Positions 23,491 to 36,285 of a stretch of 64,000 nucleotides of DNA are shown here, piece by piece (positions within the stretch are counted from its first letter, which is position 1; each line of letters opens with the position of its first letter). The stretch is from contig VWZX01010566.1 in assembly GCA_013399015.1 (NCBI GenBank), positions 906,221-970,220 on the forward strand. The letters run 5' to 3'. The notes below the pieces were generated by a model, which saw only the letters and a program-made list of their open reading frames with translations, did no database searches and had not been told where the DNA came from. The stretch comes from Galbula dea. Its lineage: Eukaryota; Chordata; Aves; Piciformes; Galbulidae. The translations under genes and the position numbers were made by a program.

Positions 23491-26400
23491 CCCACTGCTG
23501 CTTGTTCCATGCTGGTGACAGAGGTATCAGTGTTTCCATGACACGTGGCTGCGTAAGCCAGTGGCACGCAAGGGCAACGTCATCTGGGCACACACTGAGT
23601 CACCCCTGCAAAGGCCAAACCCCTTGAGAGCTTCCCTTTCTTCCCCCAGGGCCTCAGCAGAGCTTTACCACCTTTTGCAAAGCTCTTTTCCTGAGTGCTC
23701 TCACAGAGAGGAGGCTGGGGGGGGCAGTGGGTACCGTCCCCAGCTGATGGAGCCTGCATGCCAAGCAAGGCTCCTGGTAGGTCTCAGGTGGAGTTTGGTG
23801 CCATGCTGGGACTGGCTGGCCTGGCAGCAGCAGCAGCCAGATCTCAGACATTTGGAGACAGAGTCCTGCCTTATGCTGACCCCAAAATAATTGGGGATGG
23901 GATGGGCAGGGCCAGCTTCCCCCAGAGGCAAGAGCTGTGGATGCAGTGGGAGAAGGTGGAGCTCTGCCCTCCCCTCCCCCTGTGCTTCCCCTATCCCTCA
24001 GCCAAACAGAAAGGGAAATCCGGGATTTTCAGCTGCTTGTGATTCCCTCTTGCTCCACACACAGCAGGGTGGGAAAGGATTAGTCTCCACTTCCTGGCTC
24101 CAGCCAGCTCTCAGGGCTGCCCAAGCAGGATCCCCCTGGTCTGGGACTCTCTCACCCACAACTGTGATGCTGCCAGAGCCCTCCTGGCTACAACAGCTGT
24201 GCCCATCCTGCCTCCCCCATCCTGGGCACAGCTCCTCAGAGCCTCCAGAAGTGCCTTCCAGCTGCTCTGGTCGCTCAGCCCAGGGGCTGGCACTACAAAC
24301 CCAGGGTCTCCTCCTTCAGTCCAGTTTCTACTTGTATTTAGTTCCCAGCATGGGAAGCAGAAGTGCTGGGGAGGGCATTGTGATAGAAGTTAAAACCAGA
24401 GCAATGCACATCAGAGCCACAACAGAGAAGGAAAGAAAAGGAGGAGCAGAAAGGAGCTATTTTTAAGGTGGGTTTTCTGGGTGAGATCTTGCAGGAGAGC
24501 AAGTCCTCTCATCTCAGGCTATCAGCACTCCCAGGGGTGTTTTGCTCCCCATTTGTTTCCCTGTCACCAACATCACAGCCAGACACTACTGAGCTTGTCA
24601 CACAGCTCATCCCAAACAGCTCCTCAGTATCTCCAAGTCAAAGGTCTGATCCTGCCAGCTCTCCTCTGGAGCTCACATCACCCAGCCCCAGACTGCAGAT
24701 GGTAGCTGTCAACAGGATGGGATGAGGGATCCCCCACTCCTGGGCTGCCAAAGGGAGCAAAGATCCAAGGTGCCCAGCCACCAGCTGCTGCCACAGCCCC
24801 AGCACACCCAAAAGCAACCCCAGCACCAGCCCAAAGAAGCTGGGAGAGGAGAGAGGACACAGAGCACAGTTGATGCTTACATGATCCTGGCACAGCAGAT
24901 GACACCAAAAAAACCCCAAGTCAGTCTTTAGGTGTAAACAGCCCTTGGGGTTCATAAAGTCAAGACTTCACTTTAAGATAGAGGAAGTTTCTTACCATAG
25001 TGGGACAGAGGAAGATGAGCACCTGAGACCCTTCTCATGACCAGCATCTGCATGGAGGTAATGCCTGAAAGCCTCAGCCACAGATCACACTGCCAGGGTG
25101 CACACTGCCATGCAGCCACGTACTCTCCTCTCCAGACACTGAGCACGATGCCTCCCACACATGACTCCAGGAGTCAAAAACACCAAATATCACAAGTTCT
25201 GCCCAGACAGAAGCACCAGCAGCCTGCCTGGCTTCTGCATTACAGCATCATCACATGACAGAGCAAACAGCTCTGTGGCAGGGCAGGAGGATCTGGCGAG
25301 AGCCATCTCCTCAGGGTGAGATGGAGCCAATCCTTGCAGCAATGTTAACACTTAACCAGTGCAACTAAAGCTCTCCAGGTTCACTCCAAACTGAGCCAAT
25401 ACCCAGCTGGCCTCTGTTACGTGGGTGTTCTACCACCTCACAAGCATGTCACAGAGAAACCCAAGATGTTATTTCCATTCAAATGGCACTTGATCCCCAA
25501 AACAATATGTTTCAGGACAGGGAGCACTTCCACAGCATTACTTGCAGCTCACATGGATATTGAGGTTCAAGAAGGCCAAGTACTTGCACGTGGGTCACAA
25601 CTACCCCAGGAATGCCTCAGCCTTAGAGCAGTGTCCCATTTGTGGCTTTTAACAGGGAAAAACTTCCATTTCCCCTGTGTTTGCAGCTGGCATAGCCCAA
25701 ATCAAGTGCCTGTATTGATGACAGCCTCAGCCCTGCACCAGCCCTGCTGCAGGATGTGGCATGGGAAGCCAGGCAGGGGAGGGATGGAGCCACACTGGGA
25801 GGCTGGAGACACCCACACCTACAAGCTGATGATGCCTGCTTAGGGAGGGCAGGACTGGCAGGGCCAAAGGGAGTCATGTACTCTTGCAAAGACCCCAAGG
25901 AGGCATCTCAACCTACCTCTGCTTGCCTGGAACTTGCCAACCAACCCAGCCAGTAACCTGCTCTTGCCTTCCTTAAGGCCACGCTGGCACCTCCCGGCAC
26001 TGGCAGCCCTCCTGGCACATCCCTGCGACAGCTGCTTCTGCAGGCACTGCTCTGAGCCCTGATGCAAAGTGACAGATGACAGCAAATTGTATTGACAGGT
26101 CCTTATTGACCCAAAGCAGCAGGAGGCAGCTGCTCCGCTGCCGATCTGCCGTCCCTCAGCGTGCAGGGGATGGAGCCAGGCACCGGCAGCAGAACGTGGG
26201 CACCTAGGAGCTCACTGGGCATCTGCCTCAGCAGTGCCTGGAGCCACGGGACCATGCTCTGCTGAGCTGGAGAGTCCCCACGGGACCATCAGGATGAAAA
26301 ATGAGAGCAGAGAGTGAGAAAGCTGAAAGCACAGAGGAGAGATCCCATTTCACTCGAGAAAGGGAAAGTGCAAAGGGCAGAAGCTGTGCTCTGGAGATAC

Positions 26401-28375
26401 AAGGCTAGGGAATAAAAGCTGCAAGAGGAGCAAGCTCTTATCCTGCCCTCAGGTTTCAGGCAGAGAAGCTGGTGCTAGATGATGGGAAGGAAGAGCAAAG
26501 CAACAGAGAAATGCTGGAGGATGTCACCTTGAGCACCAACTCATGTCCTTAGCCAGAGATAAGTTGTAATGCCACCAAAAATCAGTGGGTTTGCCTTGAC
26601 TTATACCAGTAAAGAACGTGACAGGCAGTATTTTACCTCCTTTTCTTTGCAGTTTCTGGCCCACAAGTAGTGCCAGCACACACAGGTCCTGCCAGGCCAC
26701 TTAGGAAACTATCCTGAAAGCAGATGGACAGAACAATGCCTGGGAATCTCAGCTCCTCCTCCACTTGCAATACATGAAGAATTAGCAGGGCTTTAATGGC
26801 ACCAGTGGGACTCAGCTGGGTGATTCCTGTCCCTGCAGCAGGGGAGCACCCAGCACTCAGGAACACACACTGGAGTGACCAAGCCCTAGCTGCTATCTAG
26901 GTAGGAGCCAAGTGTGGATGCTTGGCGAGTACCACACACCTCCAAAGCTGCAGATAAGACATCCCAGAGGTGATTGTGTTCCTAGTGACAAACCTGTGGG
27001 CAGGAGAGCCCCCGAGGCAGGCTCTGCCCCCAGGAGCTGTGTCAGACACTGGTGGAAGCTCCAGAGGTCTGCGTTTTTCCTTTCCCTTTGGCAACCCTTG
27101 TCTGCCTGACTGCATCACCACAGCCCTGCCAACTGCTGATCTAAGTAACCCTGACACCACTGGCCCAGCACATCCATGGCAGATTTTCACTTGTTTATTC
27201 AGTTGATGGACACAGGCACACCTGGAGGTGAAGACTCTGGACACTTAAGCACCAGTGAATCACACGTAGCAGCAACTGCTGACCCTTTCCCTCACACCTT
27301 TAAGCCAGTGAAAACACTCAGCTATCACACCAACCTTTCCTTCTCTGAAGCCTCACCAAAGGCTGGAAATGGGCCCTGCTGCCACTCCAAAAGCTCCTGG
27401 GATAGCCACTCATGAAGACACTGCCTCTACCATCAGCCAGCCAAAGGCACATCCAAGAGAGCCCATCACCTCACACATTAGCAGCTCCTGGGGATTTAGG
27501 TGGCTCATGGAGCAGTGCTTAGATATCCTCACCCAGGACCAATGCAGCCTCTAAAAACAGAGATACAGAGGCAGCAGAGAGGTTACAGGTCCTGCCTCAG
27601 GATCCCACAGCACTACTGAGCAAGCCACAGACAGGCTTGAAGCTGGCCCATCCACAGACACAAGGCATTGGATGGGCTCAGCCCTCAGCCTTGCCAAGGC
27701 AATTCCCAGAAAACCCAAGACTTTCCAGTACACTCCTCAATTTCAGCTCTTACAAATGAGAATTCAACCTGAGAGACTTTTCCCATAGTTTCTAGTTTTC
27801 TCCAAAAAACCTGAGTGACCAATTACCCAAGGGGAAAGGAGAGTTTGGCTAAGAGCAGGGAAGGAGGGATTTGTTGTTTTTGACTGTAATTGTGGTCAGG
27901 AAACAGTCCCAGGGCTGGTTTTCAGCTCCTCCCTCTTGATAACATCTACCCTGTGCAGGCAGTGGAAAAGAAACAGCCTTTGATATGAGCACAACAGAGT
28001 TTGATTCATTGCAGAGCTGTTTGTAGCTATTGCCTGGCTCATGGCTTCAGCCTCTGATTGACACAAGCTCCAGCACCTCAGTCCCTCTCAGCTGAAGTCT
28101 TTCCACCTCTGATCTGCACAGACTGGCAGAGCCACTCCAAGGGATGCTGCTGGGGCTGCAGATGATGTTAAGCATCCCAGCCCCAGCAGCAGCCAGTAAG
28201 CATTGACCAGCCAGGCAAGAGGATTCCACACCATGTCACCCACCCTGGTGACCAACCTCCCTCATCACCACATGGCATCTTGCTGCATCTGTGTCCCAGG
28301 AGGGAGCTGAGCTCCACTGACCCAGCACAGAAGCATCTACCTCCCAGCTTTGGGGATTCAGCCTCCCAAGCTTAG
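23491..28375. other. Intronic unique sequence
   Basis: No convincing exon or repeat. A 191-codon plus frame at 23891-24466 lacks motifs and reads as a chance opening in GC-rich sequence. Confidence 0.4.
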
Positions 28376-28745
28376 AATCATAGAATGGTTTGGGTTGGGA
28401 GAGACCTTACAGACCATCTAGTCCAGCCCCCTTGCCATGGGCAGGGACATCTTCCACTAGATTAGGTTGCTCCAAGCCCCATCCAACCTGATTGCAAACA
28501 CTTCCAGGGATGGAACATCCACAACTTCTGTGAGCAACCTGTGCCAGTGTCTCACCACCCCCATCATGTCCAGGCTAAACCAAGACTCTTTCAGTTTAAA
28601 GCCATCACCACTTGCTTTGTCACTACATGCCTTGGTAAAATATCTCTCTCCATCTTTCTTAGAAGCTTCTTTAAGTACTGGAAGGATGCAAAAAGGTCTC
28701 CCTGAAGCCTTCTCTTCTCTAGGCTGAACAGCCCTTTGTCCTGGT
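28376..28745 (-). mobile_element. CR1 LINE 3' fragment, older subfamily
   Basis: AATCATAGAATGGTTTGGGT, then CTAGTCCAGCCCCCTTGCCA, CCAGGGATGGAACATCCACA and AAGTACTGGAAGGATGCAA. The consensus differs from the TCATCAAGTCCAACC type, so this is a distinct CR1 subfamily also seen at 37.99 kb. Confidence 0.9.
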
Positions 28746-29561
28746 GGTCTCATCTCCACCTCCCTCCTTTCTCCTCTGTGATGTCCTAGTAAGTGCAGTA
28801 GCTTTCATCACCAGGACAGCCACCATCATGCTGTGGGCCATGACCTCAAGAGCCAAACTGAATCCTGAGGCCAGCTCTGTTGCCCACTGACCAAGCAGAA
28901 CCCTTCACCTCCTGGTGCATGGGAAGTGACACCATTCCCACCCACTCCCAGCAGGATGAATTAGTTGCCATTCACACAACATTTCCAAGGTGATACTGGT
29001 GCTGCAGACAGGAACAGCCAAGCTGGAAATTAGGAGCTCATTACTGCTGGCCTGAAAGGGGTTTTTTTTCTGTGTGCCAGAGGACAACATTTCACCCAAG
29101 ATACCCAAGTTGCAGTCATATTAAAACACTTGGAGCCCAACTGAATGAGATCTCAAAGGTGGCAGAGGCTAAGCCTGTGCTACAGCAAACCTGGGAACTA
29201 ATCTTTTGATGCCACCTCCAGCTCTGCTGAGCCTGGCTCGAAGGTCAAATCAAGCTTTTATCTTCTTCTGTATTCCAGGATACTGGGGGGAAAACTACAT
29301 TACAGGAATAAATTAGCATGTGAAATGTAATTTAACTAATTAGCCCACTGGAGTGGAAAATATTTGCTAACTACTTTGAAGTCAAACCTACTGCACTTAT
29401 TAGGATGTCACAGAGGAGAAAGGGAGGGGGAAAAGATGAGGAGACCACCAGGAGAAGGCTCCAGAGGATGCAAGTGTCCAAGCAGGACACTGAGAATTTC
29501 ACCTGATCATTCATTTTCTCACTCTGCAGAGCTGTGGTAAGTGTCCAACTCACACATAGCA

Positions 29562-29620
29562 GTGCTGCAAGAGAGAGGCCAAAAGCTGTGCTGCAAGAGA
29601 GAGGCCAAAAGCTGTGCTGC
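29562..29620. repeat. 26-bp tandem duplication
   Basis: A unit starting GTGCTGCAAGAGAGAGGCCA at 29562 is repeated at 29588, with a partial third copy at 29614. Confidence 0.85.
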
Positions 29621-31694
29621 ACTCTCCTCTGACTTGCCATCTCCTGGACATGGCAACAAGGGGTTATTCCCCAGCAATTTGCACTGTGACACAGGGCTGG
29701 CATTAGCCTGGGATGCCCAACCCTGAGTGAACCAATTCACCAGGGATACACTGGGACCGTGCAAGGTGAGCAGCAGCACCCACCACTACAGGACATGAGC
29801 TCACTGCTCCCTCCCAGCCCTGCAGCTCCTACCCACAGGGAGAGGATGTTGCCCATTAACCTGACAAAACATCATGCCACAAAGCTCCATCAGCTCAGGG
29901 AACTGCCTGAGATGCCACAAAAAGCCGTTAGATCACTTGCAACAGCCCTGTTCATTGATTTCCCCATTTCCCAGAGAGAGAAAAAGTGTTGCTCTTTTAT
30001 TAGCAAAGCTTTGGAAATCCTCACCCCTAACAGCAAGAGAGGCACCCAGGGACATTGTGCAACTGCTGTGGCTCAGTTATGAAAGGGAGGAATGGACAGA
30101 CCCCTGAAAACCCAGCCAGGGATCAGAAAGGAGAGTGTCTGCCCAACACTCAGGCCACCACGTCAGGGGCAGCCCAGAAGGGATGTTCCCCTTCCAGCTG
30201 AACACCCACTGACCATAGGCACACACAGCCTGCATCTCTCCATCACCTCTGATGGTCTCCTGCCAGCTGGTGAAACATTCCCCAAAGGATCCTAGCTCCA
30301 TACTGGGGCAGAAGAGTTATCCTGGAAAACAGAGGAGTCTGAGATGTCAGCTCAACAGAGTTACTGCCCTGGGACATCCAAGGTGTCCATCTGACACAGC
30401 TCCTAAACTTTATCCAACCTGCTTGTGCCATCTCCAAGAAGAAAGGTAAATCAGGAGCCTGAAAGTCCTGAACAGAGGGGGAAATCCCAGGGTGGTTGCC
30501 TCCACCATGCCCACACAGAGTGGCAAAAGTGATGGTGAGGAGAAGAGGAGGTACCTGCACACAGGTGGGTGTGAGACACCAAGCCCTGCCTGCCTGGGGG
30601 GAATCTTTCAGCTCTGAAAGAGGACTTTCCCCATTGCTCCACAGACAGAAAAGCCTCTGGGGATTTCCCCACTGGCATTTCCCCACTGCCCTGTGCTCTG
30701 CAGCAGAGGGAAGTGCCAGCTCACTGGGGGCATGGGAGCTGCTACACCTCCACTTTCCAGGAATGGAAAACACAGAGTGAGCATCCTCAGCCTTGAAACA
30801 GCAGTACCTGAGCACCAAGAGCTAAAGCAGTCCCTAATCCACCCCCTGCTTGTGAGTGCTGGCAGCCAACTCTCACCCTGAGGGTCTCATCCTGCTCTCT
30901 CCAACACAGGAGAGGGCAAGGGATGAAAGCACCAGCAGAGTCCTGAGCTGGGATGGGAAATGCACACAGTGCACATGGAGAGCCTCAATTTAAGTGGAAA
31001 TGGGGATGATGAAGAGCACATTCCCAGCCTGACCTCATGGCAGTTCAGAGTTTCCACAGGAAAGCACTAACCCTTTCAATCCTGCACAATGGTGCTGATG
31101 CCCCAGCAATGACCCAGGAGCTGGGGATGCCTCAGTGCCTGGATCATTGACCAGAGTCTCACTGTGACCCAACTCCCAGGACTGGCTGTGACCCAGCAGC
31201 TGCCAAAGGGTGAGTTGGAATTGTTAAAAACCCAACCAACCAAAAAAAAAAAAACCCCAACCAAACCCACCCCTCTCTAACACAGTGCCCAACAGCCTTA
31301 AAATGCTTCTTCTTTTCTGCAGTAAAACCAGGAGTAAGATTAGCAAGCAGAGGTCATTTCCAAGCATCCTAGGTCAGGATATCCCCCCCGCCTGGTCCCA
31401 GCAGCTGCCCAGGTGAGGACAGGTCTCCAGGCTTCCCCTCTGCAGGGAAGGAAACCTCCACCTGGATTGGGCAAACCCTGAGGATCCTCCTTGCTGCACC
31501 ACGAGGCTGCAGGGAAACCCAGCACCAGACTCCACTACCGAGCAGGAATGGGCATGGTGTGTGGTGTAAGCCTTCAGAAAGCTGCTGCTTAGGAGAAAAA
31601 CCCAAGCTAAAGGAGAATAAAGCATCCAGCCACTGGCTCACCCACTTCATCCCCAGCTCCAGCCACCACCCCACACTTGGCTGCTCTCTCTCTT

Positions 31695-31718
31695 TCCCTC
31701 CCTCCCTCCCTCCCTCCT
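31695..31718. repeat. (CCCT)n microsatellite
   Basis: Consecutive CCCT units in the plus strand, flanked by CTTT and CCTTCC. Confidence 0.85.
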
Positions 31719-33023
31719 TCCCACGCACGCTGCAGGAGGCACCTGTGCTTTTTGGGGCACGTTGCCTAGCCCCAGCACACCTCCAGCAGTTCTGCAGTGG
31801 CCCTCACAGGTATCCTGATTAGTGCAGTGACACAGTAGATCCTGCCAAAGCCTTGGGGGGGTGTTTCTAAATATAGAAGGCTCCCTGCAAGTCCCCTGTC
31901 CCTGCAGAGACACTTGCAGGCTGCTGAGCTGGGGCTTCCCACCCCTGCCAAGAACCAACACACCGAGATCCAACACCCCACCCTGCAGGAAAGTCCTCCC
32001 TCCTCCCAGGGAAGCCAGCTCCTTTCTCTACTATCATTCCACCTCTTTAAACACACAGATAACGTAGAAGAGAAGGTAACATGAACTGTGACATCAATTG
32101 TTTGCCATCAAGAAACACCAGATTTAAGGCTCCTGCAGTGACAGTACGAGCACTGCACACATACACAGCAAGAACAAGGGCTTCCCCTGCTCCAAAATCA
32201 AAGGAAGTTTGGCCTCAGATTTGAACAGCACCTGGATTACACCCACAACCCTTGCACAAGCAGGACACTGACTGCCCAGCACCCACTAGCTCTGGAAAGC
32301 ATTGCCCCTGTTTCATGTTCTCAGTAGCTTTATCCCTGGGTTCCTCCTTGCGCAGATCCCTGGTGTATTTCTGCAAGCAGCAGAGTCGAGGTGACCAGAA
32401 GAGCCCTCACCAGGAATCCCCTGACCTGAGCACATCAGGAAACCTCTGCCTCAGTGCTGCAACCAAGGCCAATTTTGGCATGGCGAAGCAAACCCTGCCC
32501 TGGGTTGCAGCTGCAGCACAACAGCAGAGCGAGAGGGCAGGATCAGAGCCCACCTTGATGGCAGCCCCAGGCAGAGCAGCCACCAAGGTGTGTGGAGGCA
32601 CAGTCGAGCTCTGCAGCCCATGGCTGCCTCACAGGTTTTCACACCCATCAGCCACCCCAAGGCAGCAGAACCAGGACACACACGGCAAACACACCCTCCT
32701 GCTAAGGTGCCAGGTCTTTCTCCATAGAGGAACGCTTTCCCTCCCTCTTAAACTCCTCCTTTCACTATGGTGCCCTGGATTTGGCATGTGCCAGACGTGG
32801 TCTGCCTCCAAACACACCATTGTCTGCCTCCAAACACACGACTGCAGAGAGGAAACGGTCACAGCTGAAGGCGGTGCCAGTTCCTGGTATCTTGAACTTT
32901 GCCAGAAGTTCACCAGCCCCGGATAGTGCCGGGGTGGGGTCACGGCACCTCTCTGCCCCTCGCACACCCAACCCCATCCCTGGAGCTGAAAACAGGCTCG
33001 AGGTTCACTTGCCTCCTACTTAC

Positions 33024-33146
33024 ATCATCATCCTGCACGCTCAGGGGGATATCCAACATGCACATCTGCACAGGCTGCACCAGAGCCTTCTGCACGTTGA
33101 ACAAAGGTTTTGCCTCCATCTTCCCAGGGATGGAGGGGCTGCTCAT
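33024..33146 (-). CDS. RALGDS: Proposed third alternative first coding exon of RALGDS (exon 1c, 41 codons)
   Basis: ATG at 33146-33144 has A at -3. It is the first in-frame ATG after a TGA at 33245-33243. The frame runs 41 codons, with M-E-A-K-P-L-F-N-V-Q-K near the start and D-I-P-L-S-V-Q-D-D-D at the end, to a consensus donor GAT|GTAAGT in phase 0. Both other RALGDS first exons have the same donor phase. Codon use looks coding (GTG CAG, CTG, ATC, GAT). There is an alternative ATG at codon 10. I do not recognise the peptide from a named isoform, so RALGDS membership is inferred from strand, position and phase. It could instead belong to a nested or unrelated transcript. Confidence 0.55.
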
Positions 33147-33242
33147 TCTTCTTGTGTGTCTCTCTCTCCTTCTGCTGCTCCTCTTCCAGGAGCAGGTCAA
33201 GCCCAGGCAGAGCAAAAAACGGATTTGGAGATCTCTCCCTGC

Positions 33243-33260
33243 TCAGTTTGGTCGGCACAT
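33243..33260 (-). CDS. Possible upstream ORF before exon 1c
   Basis: A five-codon ATG...TGA frame (M-C-R-P-N) lies about 97 nt 5' of the exon 1c ATG, in the same frame. If transcription starts to its right, it would be a leader uORF. No transcript evidence is available, and short ATG-stop pairs are common by chance. Confidence 0.25.
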   Translation of the reverse strand: MCRPN

Positions 33261-33349
33261 CTTGCTAGCAGCTGCTGTTTCTGCTGCTCTAAGAGCTCTT
33301 GCTTCCTTCCTTGCAAATCAAGAGAGCTGCGAGGAGCTGCACCAAGAGG

Positions 33350-33398
33350 CTGTGTGTGCGCCTGTGTGAGCGAGTGCGCCTGTGTGTGTGCGTGTGTA
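33350..33398. repeat. Interrupted (TG)n / (TGCG) repeat
   Basis: TGTGTG runs interrupted by CGCC and GAGCGAG. Lies just upstream of proposed exon 1c. Confidence 0.75.
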
Positions 33399-33600
33399 GC
33401 CGGAGATGCTCCTGAGGTCGGTGAACAGCCCTTAGCGAGCGTGCCACGGCACGCTGCCTTCCCCCAGCCTCTCCTTTCTTCCAGGGCAAGCTCAGAGCTG
33501 GCTCTAGTTGTTCTTTTGCACGGGCGTGAAGGTTTCCAGCCTCATCTGCATGCGTGGCGCTCGCAAAGCCTGAGCATTGTCTCCGAGAGAGACAACAGGT

Positions 33601-34512
33601 CCTGCCTGCTGTGGATTTCTGATTAGGCTCAAACTGTGTCTTGCAGCACCTACTGTATTTCCCTCTGGCTGTTGTGGCAGGGAAACAAGCAGAGCTGGAA
33701 GGATGAGAGGGAGTGAGACACAGAGCTTGAATGATCTGGGCTGGAGCCTCCCCTTGTCTTTCCCTCTCTTCTTCCATCCCTGCTTTCCATTGTCAGAGGC
33801 AGTTCCAGCTCAATGCCCTCCTGTGCTCCAAGGACCACAGTGAAGTTTAAATAATTCACTTCCAGGGAGTGCCTGGGAACCTTGCAGCACCAAAACCACA
33901 GCATGGCACTAGCAGGCAGTGAACACTTGGGATCATTTTGTTTGCAGGTCAGTTCTGTGTGGAAAGTTCTGCTCAGGTGAGCATGGCACCAGTTGCCTTT
34001 TCCACCAGAGAGCCAGTAACTCCAAAAGGGAGTTTTGCCACAGGGTGTATGGCACAGAATGGAGTGAGTTTACTCCAGAGAGTATCTTCCTACAGAATTT
34101 ACACCACCAGGAGCACTGGGATGAGAAAGCTGACATGGAGCAACACATGTATCACCTGCATACACCTGTCACACAGATGTTACTGCTCTCACAAACAAGA
34201 GGTAACCTGGGGCTGTGACCACGAGCCATCTTCTCACCCTCAGCAGCTGCAGAGACCAAGCTGGGGGAGGCACCCAGGGTGTCTGGAGAGAAGAGCAGCA
34301 CTTTGATGAGTCCCTCAAGCTGCACTCGGTGAGAGGAGTCCCTGGGGCCACCTAAGTCCCCAACAGAGAGGCCAAATCAGTAAGAAGCCCTTGTTGTTCT
34401 CAAACAAACAGGAGGTTTTACCTTGACATCTTCCCTTCTCACTGGACCCACAGGGGATGACATAAACAGGGTGACAGACCCTGCTCCAGGCAGGTTTTTT
34501 GGGCTAGCTTCA
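33601..34512. other. Intronic unique sequence right of exon 1c
   Basis: No gene, RNA or repeat recognised. Confidence 0.4.
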
Positions 34513-34915
34513 TAAGATCAGAGAATCACTTAGTTTGGAGAAGACCTCTAAAGGTCGTCAAGTCCAACCATTGGCCCAACACCACCGTGACACTAAACCA
34601 TGCCACCAAGTGCCAAGTCTAGATGTTTTTTGAACCCTTCCAGGGATGGTGACTCTGTCACTGCCCTGGGCAGCCTGAGCCAATGCTTAACCACTCTTTC
34701 AGACAAGAAATTTTTCCTAATGTCCTCCCCAAATCTCCTCTGGTGCAACTTGAGATTGTTTCCTCTCGTCCTATCCCTTACTACCTAGGAGACCAACCTC
34801 CACCTGTCTCCAACCTCCTTTTGGGGGGGCTGTAAAGAGTGAGAAGGTCTCCCCTGAGCCTCCTCTTCTCCAGGCTGAAGAAGCCCACTTCCCTCAGCTG
34901 CTCCTCAAACCTTGT
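34513..34915 (-). mobile_element. CR1 LINE 3' fragment
   Basis: GATCAGAGAATCACTTAGTT, then GTCGTCAAGTCCAACCATTG, CACTGCCCTGGGCAGCCTGA, TTGAGATTGTTTCCTCTCGT and GCCTCCTCTTCTCCAGGCTG are reverse-complement CR1 blocks in order. Confidence 0.9.
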
Positions 34916-36019
34916 GCAACAGCAGCCCAGGCACCATAACCATACCACTGCATGGCTAACAGAGAAAGGACCAGCCACTCTGGAGAACAGTCTCAAACCA
35001 GCAGCAATGGGACACAGTGGGCTGGGGTTGGCAGGACATGAGAGCCACTGTGCATGGAAGAGTTTGGCCAAAGGTAACCAGCCAGATGTTGTCAGCATTC
35101 ACACAGTCCCAGAGACAGCATGAAACCTTCCCTTCCTGAGCAGGGGCCAGCTCCTGCATGTCCACCCACCTGCCTCTCCAGGCACCTGCTTAAGTCACTG
35201 GGGAACATCACAATCCCTCCACAGACACCTAAAAAGTGGATTTGAACAATTCCTTGTTAGGAGACTTTCAGCAGAAGCACAAGGCAAGGATTCCCCCAGC
35301 ATCAAACCAGCCCAGACAGGACAATCCCACACAGAGTTCTGAATGACAGCCTCATCCTACTCCTCCTCCAGTCTGGCTGCCATGGGTGGAAACCATGCTA
35401 CGATCCCAGATCTTGCAGCAACAGCAGCCCAGCACCTTAAACCAATCAGTGCATGGGGAACAGAAAAACCACCCCCAGTGCACAGGACTAACTCACTGCT
35501 GGAGCCCAACAGCAGCATGTGCCAGCCCAAGGAATGGGGAAGCCCTGCAAGGGGTGGAAAAGAAATCTCCCCCTGGTATCACCTTACCCCAGCTGGGAAC
35601 TTCTGGCAGCCAGGGAAGCCCCAGCACAGCCCCTGATTCTTCCCCATTTCATGTTGCACTGGAGCTTTATTGTTTCCTACAGATCCAGCTGAGCAGATCA
35701 AGCCCATCATGAGACCTCACTGCTTAGCAACCAGTACTGGAAAAACACTCTTTTCCAGTAACTGTCCTGGCAGGAACAGAGCAACTGCAGAACAAATAAA
35801 TTGTGAGGCCTATGCTGGATGCACCCTGCTCCCAACTGCTCTACTGCTGCCTCAGGGAGAGGCTGAGTCCTGCATTGGGAAGTGCATCCATCCCTAAGGA
35901 TCTGAGCAGCCTCTGCTATGCTGCAAGCACATCCTATGGGCACACCATGATGGCCAGGACTGAAGCTCTGCCGATGGGGTTGCAGGCTTCAGCAGTGTCA
36001 GGAGGATGGGGCCAGGCTT
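34916..36019. other. Intronic unique sequence
   Basis: No gene or repeat recognised with confidence. Confidence 0.4.
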
Positions 36020-36285
36020 TCTTCAGTGGTGCCCAGGAACAGGACAAGAGGGAGCAGGCACAAACTGGAACATAAGAAGTTCCACTTAAACATAAGGAAG
36101 AACTTCTCTAAGGGTGGTGGAGCACTGGACCATGCTGCCTAGAGGGGTGGGGGAGTCTCCATCTCTGGAGACATTCAAAACCTGCCTGGATGCCATCCTG
36201 TGCAACCTGCTGTAGGTGAACCTGCTCTGTCAAGGGGTTGGACTAGATCTCTGGAGAGCCCTACCAACCCCTAATATTCTGTGAG
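36020..36285 (+). mobile_element. CR1 LINE 3' fragment, plus orientation
   Basis: AACATAAGGAAGAACTTCTC, then GGGGGAGTCTCCATCTCTGG, GAGACATTCAAAACCTGCCT and GGGTTGGACTAGATCTCTGG ending AATATTCTGTGA. A CR1 subfamily different from the dominant one here. Confidence 0.85.

Larger units (their letters stand above)
28746..33023. other. Intronic sequence left of exon 1c
   Basis: Contains an AT-rich patch at 29281-29380, a 26-bp tandem duplication at 29562-29620, an A12 run near 31.24 kb, a (CCCT)n run at 31695-31718 and a 21-bp duplication near 32.80-32.84 kb. No exon apart from 1c recognised. Confidence 0.45.
33240..33600 (-). promoter_or_regulatory. Candidate promoter region of exon 1c
   Basis: Sequence 5' of proposed exon 1c is moderately CpG-rich compared with its surroundings (CGAGCG, GCGTGGCGCTCGC, GGGCGTG). 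It holds a mixed TG/CG repeat at about 33.35-33.40 kb. This is weak promoter-like evidence only, and no start site can be set. Confidence 0.3.

Noticed and set aside
32781..33626. 281-codon plus-strand frame
   Set aside because: Antisense to proposed exon 1c, includes low-complexity Cys/Val/Ala sequence from the TG/CG repeat, and has no domain match.
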